Assembly: GCA_905214715.1 (NCBI GenBank)
Contig: CAJMMT010000010.1
Span: forward strand, 1-64,000
Length of the DNA stretch: 64,000 bases
From: an uncultured bacterium
Lineage (GTDB): Bacteria; Bacteroidota; Bacteroidia; Bacteroidales; Muribaculaceae
Reading direction: 5' to 3'
The notes under the pieces are model-generated. The model saw only the letters and a list, made by a program, of their open reading frames with translations. It was not told where the DNA came from and searched no databases. How positions within the stretch are numbered: position 1 is the first letter of the stretch; each line of letters starts with the position of its first letter. Both the position numbers and the translations under genes were made by a program. Positions 60,669 to 64,000 of this stretch are shown here, piece after piece.

Positions 60669-62489
60669 ATGAAACACCACTACTTGAAGTATGCCGCGTT
60701 TATAGCCGCGCCATTACTTTTGTCAGGTTGTGTCGACGACAACTACGATTTGAGCGACATCGACACCACCACCCGAATTCCAATCAGAAACCTTTCTGTC
60801 GGTCTTAAGTTCGAGTCAATAAAACTTGACGATGTAATTGATCTTGACGACAACGAGAACATCTGTGTAACCGAAATCGACGGCAAGAAGATCTATGCCA
60901 TTCAGAAATCGGGAACATTCACGTCTGATGATGTCTCTATCGACCCCGTGCATGTAAATGCGCCCCACATCAATTCCACCAATATCTCACTTTCGGCTTC
61001 AGGCATACTTCCTGTTCATAAGCGTGCGATAGACCTCGACAACCTGAAAGTAAGCTACGATATCCATGACGATATGCTTACTGATTTCAGTTTCGCGACA
61101 AGCGACATAGACCCTGCGCTGATATCTGTCAACGATCTCACAAGCCATAAACCGATAACTTTAACCATCAGTTTTTACATTCCCCAGTCTCTGGCAAACA
61201 ACGTAGGAAAAATATCATTCTCCAACGTCAAGCTAAAACTTCCGCAGGGACTTTATATGGCCGACGGCAAAACAGCCGCCCGTCTGAATTTAGGCTCATA
61301 CGATCCTATAAGCGGAATTGCCACGCTCAACGAGACGGTAGAGACCAACGGCTACAGCAATAAAATAGAAGTGATACTTGAAGCAGGCATGCTAAACGCC
61401 AAGGTTGCAGACATTAACATAGTGAATCATGCCATCGACTATCACGGGCAGGCCGGTCTACTTAAAGGGGGACATATCTCTTTGACTCCTAATCTGGAGC
61501 ACATTACCCTCCCAACTTCGTTCGATTTGAGCGCGGACTACTCGATCACCTCTTTTGACGTCGCCACAATTTCAGGTGAAGTGGACTATAATATCAAAGG
61601 TATAGAAATCGACCCGATAGAGCTTACCGACCTCCCCGATTTCCTCAATGATCCTGAAACTGACATCACCCTCGTAAATCCGCAGATATATCTCGGCGCT
61701 AAAAACACTACCGCCGATTATCATACCGGACTTTCGGGACGCATAGCTCTTGACTCAAAATTCAGCAACGGCGAGAAACAGGCCGTATCCCCGACATTCA
61801 CAATAGGCTGGGAGAACGGCCCGGTAGACTATAACATAGCCATGGCAACCGACATCAAGAATCTGAATCTTCTTGACAAATATCCCGGTGCCACCACGCT
61901 TACCTACGAAGGCCTGAACACCATCCTTTCTTCTCCGGACGGAGCAGCCGGTCTACCCAAAAGAATAGGCGTATCGCTCGACAATCTTCATTTCTATGGG
62001 AATGCCGTTAATTTCCCCATCAAACAGAACGACGGTTCCAACTTCGGAGTCATACCATCAACTACAGGGGAATATACATTCTACGCTCCTTTGGCCATGA
62101 CTCCCGGCTCAACCATAGTCTATGCCAAGACAGAAGACGGAATAAGCGACGACGATGGCATGGAAGACATAAGCATCAACAGTCTTAAACTCACGGCAAA
62201 CGCTATCACAAACATACCTTTCAGCATAAAACTGGACCTTGTCGTCATGAACAAGGATGGCAAAAGACTGGGTAAATCAAATAGCGTCAATCTCCAACCG
62301 AACGCCAACTCGCCCATTACCATTATTGTGGAATCTACATCTGACAGCCCTATTACAGATATAGACGCTGTGCAATATCGCGCACGCATTGTCGGCACAA
62401 ACGACTCTCGTCCGTTATCGCCAGACCAATATATAAAATTAGAGAATATAAAGCTGACTGTAGACGGCTATATAGAAACTGATTTTTAA
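60669..62489 (+). CDS. lipoprotein of unknown function
   Basis: The 606-residue protein has a lipoprotein signal with lipobox LLLSGC (Cys21), followed by VDDNYDLSDIDTTTRIPI. The rest is rich in beta strands with many Asp, Asn and Ile residues and a repeated feel of DUF-type surface domains (ISLSASGILPVHK, DYSITSFDVATISGEVDYNIKG). The family was not recognised. It is likely a surface or inner-leaflet outer-membrane lipoprotein. A DUF5723-type outer-membrane protein gene follows by 19 bp, so the two may form an envelope unit. Confidence 0.6.
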   Translation: MKHHYLKYAAFIAAPLLLSGCVDDNYDLSDIDTTTRIPIRNLSVGLKFESIKLDDVIDLDDNENICVTEIDGKKIYAIQKSGTFTSDDVSIDPVHVNAPHINSTNISLSASGILPVHKRAIDLDNLKVSYDIHDDMLTDFSFATSDIDPALISVNDLTSHKPITLTISFYIPQSLANNVGKISFSNVKLKLPQGLYMADGKTAARLNLGSYDPISGIATLNETVETNGYSNKIEVILEAGMLNAKVADINIVNHAIDYHGQAGLLKGGHISLTPNLEHITLPTSFDLSADYSITSFDVATISGEVDYNIKGIEIDPIELTDLPDFLNDPETDITLVNPQIYLGAKNTTADYHTGLSGRIALDSKFSNGEKQAVSPTFTIGWENGPVDYNIAMATDIKNLNLLDKYPGATTLTYEGLNTILSSPDGAAGLPKRIGVSLDNLHFYGNAVNFPIKQNDGSNFGVIPSTTGEYTFYAPLAMTPGSTIVYAKTEDGISDDDGMEDISINSLKLTANAITNIPFSIKLDLVVMNKDGKRLGKSNSVNLQPNANSPITIIVESTSDSPITDIDAVQYRARIVGTNDSRPLSPDQYIKLENIKLTVDGYIETDF

Positions 62490-62508
62490 AATCTAATCCG
62501 GAATAATA

Positions 62509-63879
62509 ATGAAATCACTATATAAGTTTTCCATAGCGGCCACCGTCGCCGCAATCTCTCTGTCAGCTTCGGCCCAGAGTGTCAACTCAGGTTATTTCAT
62601 GGAGAATTACCTGTACCGTCATCAGATGAACCCTGCATTCGGTAACACCGGCAAAGGATATGTAGGATTCCCGGCACTGGGAAACCTCAATATCGGTATG
62701 CAAGGCTCGCTCAATGTCAATTCCTTCATCTGGGCCAAAGACGGCAAGACAATGCTATTCACCAACCCCTCGCTCACAGCAGATGAGGTAATGAGCAAAT
62801 TCCACGATCACAACAAGCTGGGAGTCGGTCTCAAACTTGGAGTGATCGACTTCGGGTTCAAGGCTTTCGGCGGATACAATACCGTAGGCATAAACGTTGT
62901 AGCCGATGCCGGCATATCTGTGCCTAAATCACTTATCTCCCTGATGAAAGAGGGCATATCAAATCAGAAATACGACATTTCAAATTTTGCCCTCGAAGGT
63001 GTGGGATACGCTGAAATCGCCCTTAACCATTCTCGCGACATCAAGCAGGTGCCGGGTCTCAGAGTAGGCGCCACAGTTAAGTTCCTTGTAGGAGCCGCGG
63101 CGCTGAAAGCCAACTTCAAGGAGGCATACCTCGAACTTCAGGAAGATTCATGGAACATAGCCTCAAACGCCGAAGTTTTCACCGCAATCAAAGGCGTAAC
63201 CTACGAACATGACTACAACAGTAAAGACAATAAAGAGTATGTATCGGGCCTTCAGACCGACGACATATCGGCTCCCAACGGTTTTGGCGTAGCCTTCGAC
63301 TTTGGAGCGGAGTACCAATGGCGCGATTTCCGTTTCTCGGCTGCCGTAACCGACCTCGGCTTCATAAACTTCTCCGAATGTGCCAAAGCCGGCACCAACG
63401 GCCTCCGGGAGGTTCGCACCGACAAATATACTTTCGAAGTAGGCGGCAACGATGACGATGCCGATGATGAGTGGGACAAACTTGCAGACGACATTTCGGA
63501 ACTCTACCAACTCACAGACAACGGTGTGGAGAGCTTCAAATACAATCTGAAGGCTACACTTAACTTCGGAGTGGAATATGAGCTTCCCGTTTATCGCAAG
63601 GTGCGTTTCGGTCTTCTCAACACTACCCGCATAGCCGGACCCCTCACATCTACCGAATTCAGACTGTCTGCCAACTTCGAGCCATGCAAAATCATCGGTC
63701 TTAACATCAACGGCGTCGCCGGCACTTACGGTGTAGGCATGGGCTGGATGGTCAACCTGCGTGTGCCAGGATTCAACCTTTTCGCAGGTATGGACCGCAT
63801 ACCGGGCAAGTTCAGCAAACAGATGGTACCTCTAAACTCCAATGCCAACGTCTTCCTTGGTATAGACTTCCCTTTCTGA
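62509..63879 (+). CDS. DUF5723-type outer-membrane beta-barrel protein
   Basis: The 456-residue protein has a signal peptide (1-22, ending SASAQ) and the DUF5723 opening (SGYFMENYLYRHQMNPAFGN, YVGFPALGNLNIGMQGSL). The body alternates short hydrophobic strands (GVGLKLGVIDFGFKAFGG, RFSAAVTDLGFINFS) and ends LGIDFPF with a terminal Phe, typical of a barrel inserted by the BAM complex. Function unknown. It follows a lipoprotein gene by 19 bp, same operon. Confidence 0.72.
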   Translation: MKSLYKFSIAATVAAISLSASAQSVNSGYFMENYLYRHQMNPAFGNTGKGYVGFPALGNLNIGMQGSLNVNSFIWAKDGKTMLFTNPSLTADEVMSKFHDHNKLGVGLKLGVIDFGFKAFGGYNTVGINVVADAGISVPKSLISLMKEGISNQKYDISNFALEGVGYAEIALNHSRDIKQVPGLRVGATVKFLVGAAALKANFKEAYLELQEDSWNIASNAEVFTAIKGVTYEHDYNSKDNKEYVSGLQTDDISAPNGFGVAFDFGAEYQWRDFRFSAAVTDLGFINFSECAKAGTNGLREVRTDKYTFEVGGNDDDADDEWDKLADDISELYQLTDNGVESFKYNLKATLNFGVEYELPVYRKVRFGLLNTTRIAGPLTSTEFRLSANFEPCKIIGLNINGVAGTYGVGMGWMVNLRVPGFNLFAGMDRIPGKFSKQMVPLNSNANVFLGIDFPF

Positions 63880-63911
63880 CAAACATTCCTTCTGGAATCT
63901 GAACAGAACAG

Positions 63912-63944
63912 AACCTGCAGGCCGTCCGGTCTGCAGGTTTTTAT
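63912..63944 (+). terminator. terminator after the DUF5723-type gene
   Basis: A 9-bp stem AACCTGCAG/CTGCAGGTT followed by TTTTATT. Confidence 0.7.
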
Positions 63945-63952
63945 TATCTTTG
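63945..63952 (+). promoter_or_regulatory. promoter -7 element for the next gene
   Basis: TATCTTTG fits TAnnTTTG, directly behind the terminator and 25 bp before an ATG at 63978. Confidence 0.5.
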
Positions 63953-63977
63953 CACCGGAACATATACAGAAATAGAC

Positions 63978-64000
63978 ATGAACCACCATATATACAGATT
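63978..64000 (+). CDS. start of a gene cut by the window edge
   Basis: Seven codons (MNHHIYR) are visible after a promoter-like element. Too short to identify. Confidence 0.35.

Noticed and set aside
1..64000. CRISPR array
   Set aside because: No regularly spaced short repeats were seen; the tandem repeats at 30175-30470 and 31441-31521 are coding LRR units and short degenerate repeats.

Overview
The window looks like a chromosome segment from a Bacteroidales bacterium, most likely a gut Muribaculaceae-type organism. The reasons are the recurrent TAnnTTTG (-7 type) promoter elements in front of genes with no clear Shine-Dalgarno sequences, type III glutamine synthetase, DapL-type lysine synthesis, an EF-G2-like elongation factor paralog, BspA-like, DUF4595, DUF4465 and DUF5723-type surface proteins, and heavy use of ATA for isoleucine. 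No genome could be compared, so the family-level placement is inference.

Layout. 0-0.4 kb: tail of a transposase and a tRNA-Gln. 0.6-8.8 kb: serine hydrolase, SpoU-type RNA methyltransferase, radA, and an RND efflux adaptor plus pump. 8.9-12.4 kb: an OxyR gene divergent from a four-domain CoA-disulfide-reductase/rhodanese/TusA/DsrE fusion, with a near-consensus OxyR operator between them. 12.4-18.5 kb (minus): glnN, dapL, dapF and hemW, with a 195-bp MITE-like element. 18.5-24.2 kb: an RSH protein, a GH13 amylase and groESL. 24.2-27.3 kb: a cobalamin riboswitch, a DUF4465-type exported protein and a free-standing homocysteine-methyltransferase module. 27.3-31.5 kb: a repeat-rich accessory islet with a candidate structured RNA, a DUF4595 lipoprotein, a BspA-like protein and a broken second DUF4595 copy. 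31.5-46.6 kb: housekeeping and carbohydrate genes (ABC-F, M13 peptidase, aroE, comEC, GH53, a second MITE copy, nfo, MFS, pth, rplY, S4 protein, META lipoprotein, NDH-2). 46.6-49.4 kb: an AT-rich foreign islet. 49.5-52 kb: flavoprotein and TonB-dependent receptor. 52.2-64 kb: TPR protein, thrS-infC-rpmI-rplT, EF-G2, and two surface-protein genes.

The most unusual part is the 46.6-49.4 kb islet. A 283-codon minus-strand frame (48652 to 47804) contains five in-frame TAG codons but no TAA or TGA until its TGA end. That end overlaps by ATGA the start of a lipoprotein-like protein with a transglutaminase-type Cys-His-Asp arrangement. A Bacteroidetes-type promoter and an atypical, AT-rich tRNA-Ile(GAT) lie just upstream. 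This pattern fits amber-reassigned phage DNA, as known for some crAss-like and Lak phages, now sitting between ordinary bacterial genes. No suppressor tRNA, integrase or phage structural gene was seen.

Other linked functions: OxyR probably controls the thiol-redox fusion protein and itself. B12 supply (riboswitch, DUF4465 protein) sits next to a methionine-synthase-type module. The RSH protein seems to keep hydrolase residues while losing most synthetase residues. The EF-G paralog lacks the catalytic histidine of the GTPase.
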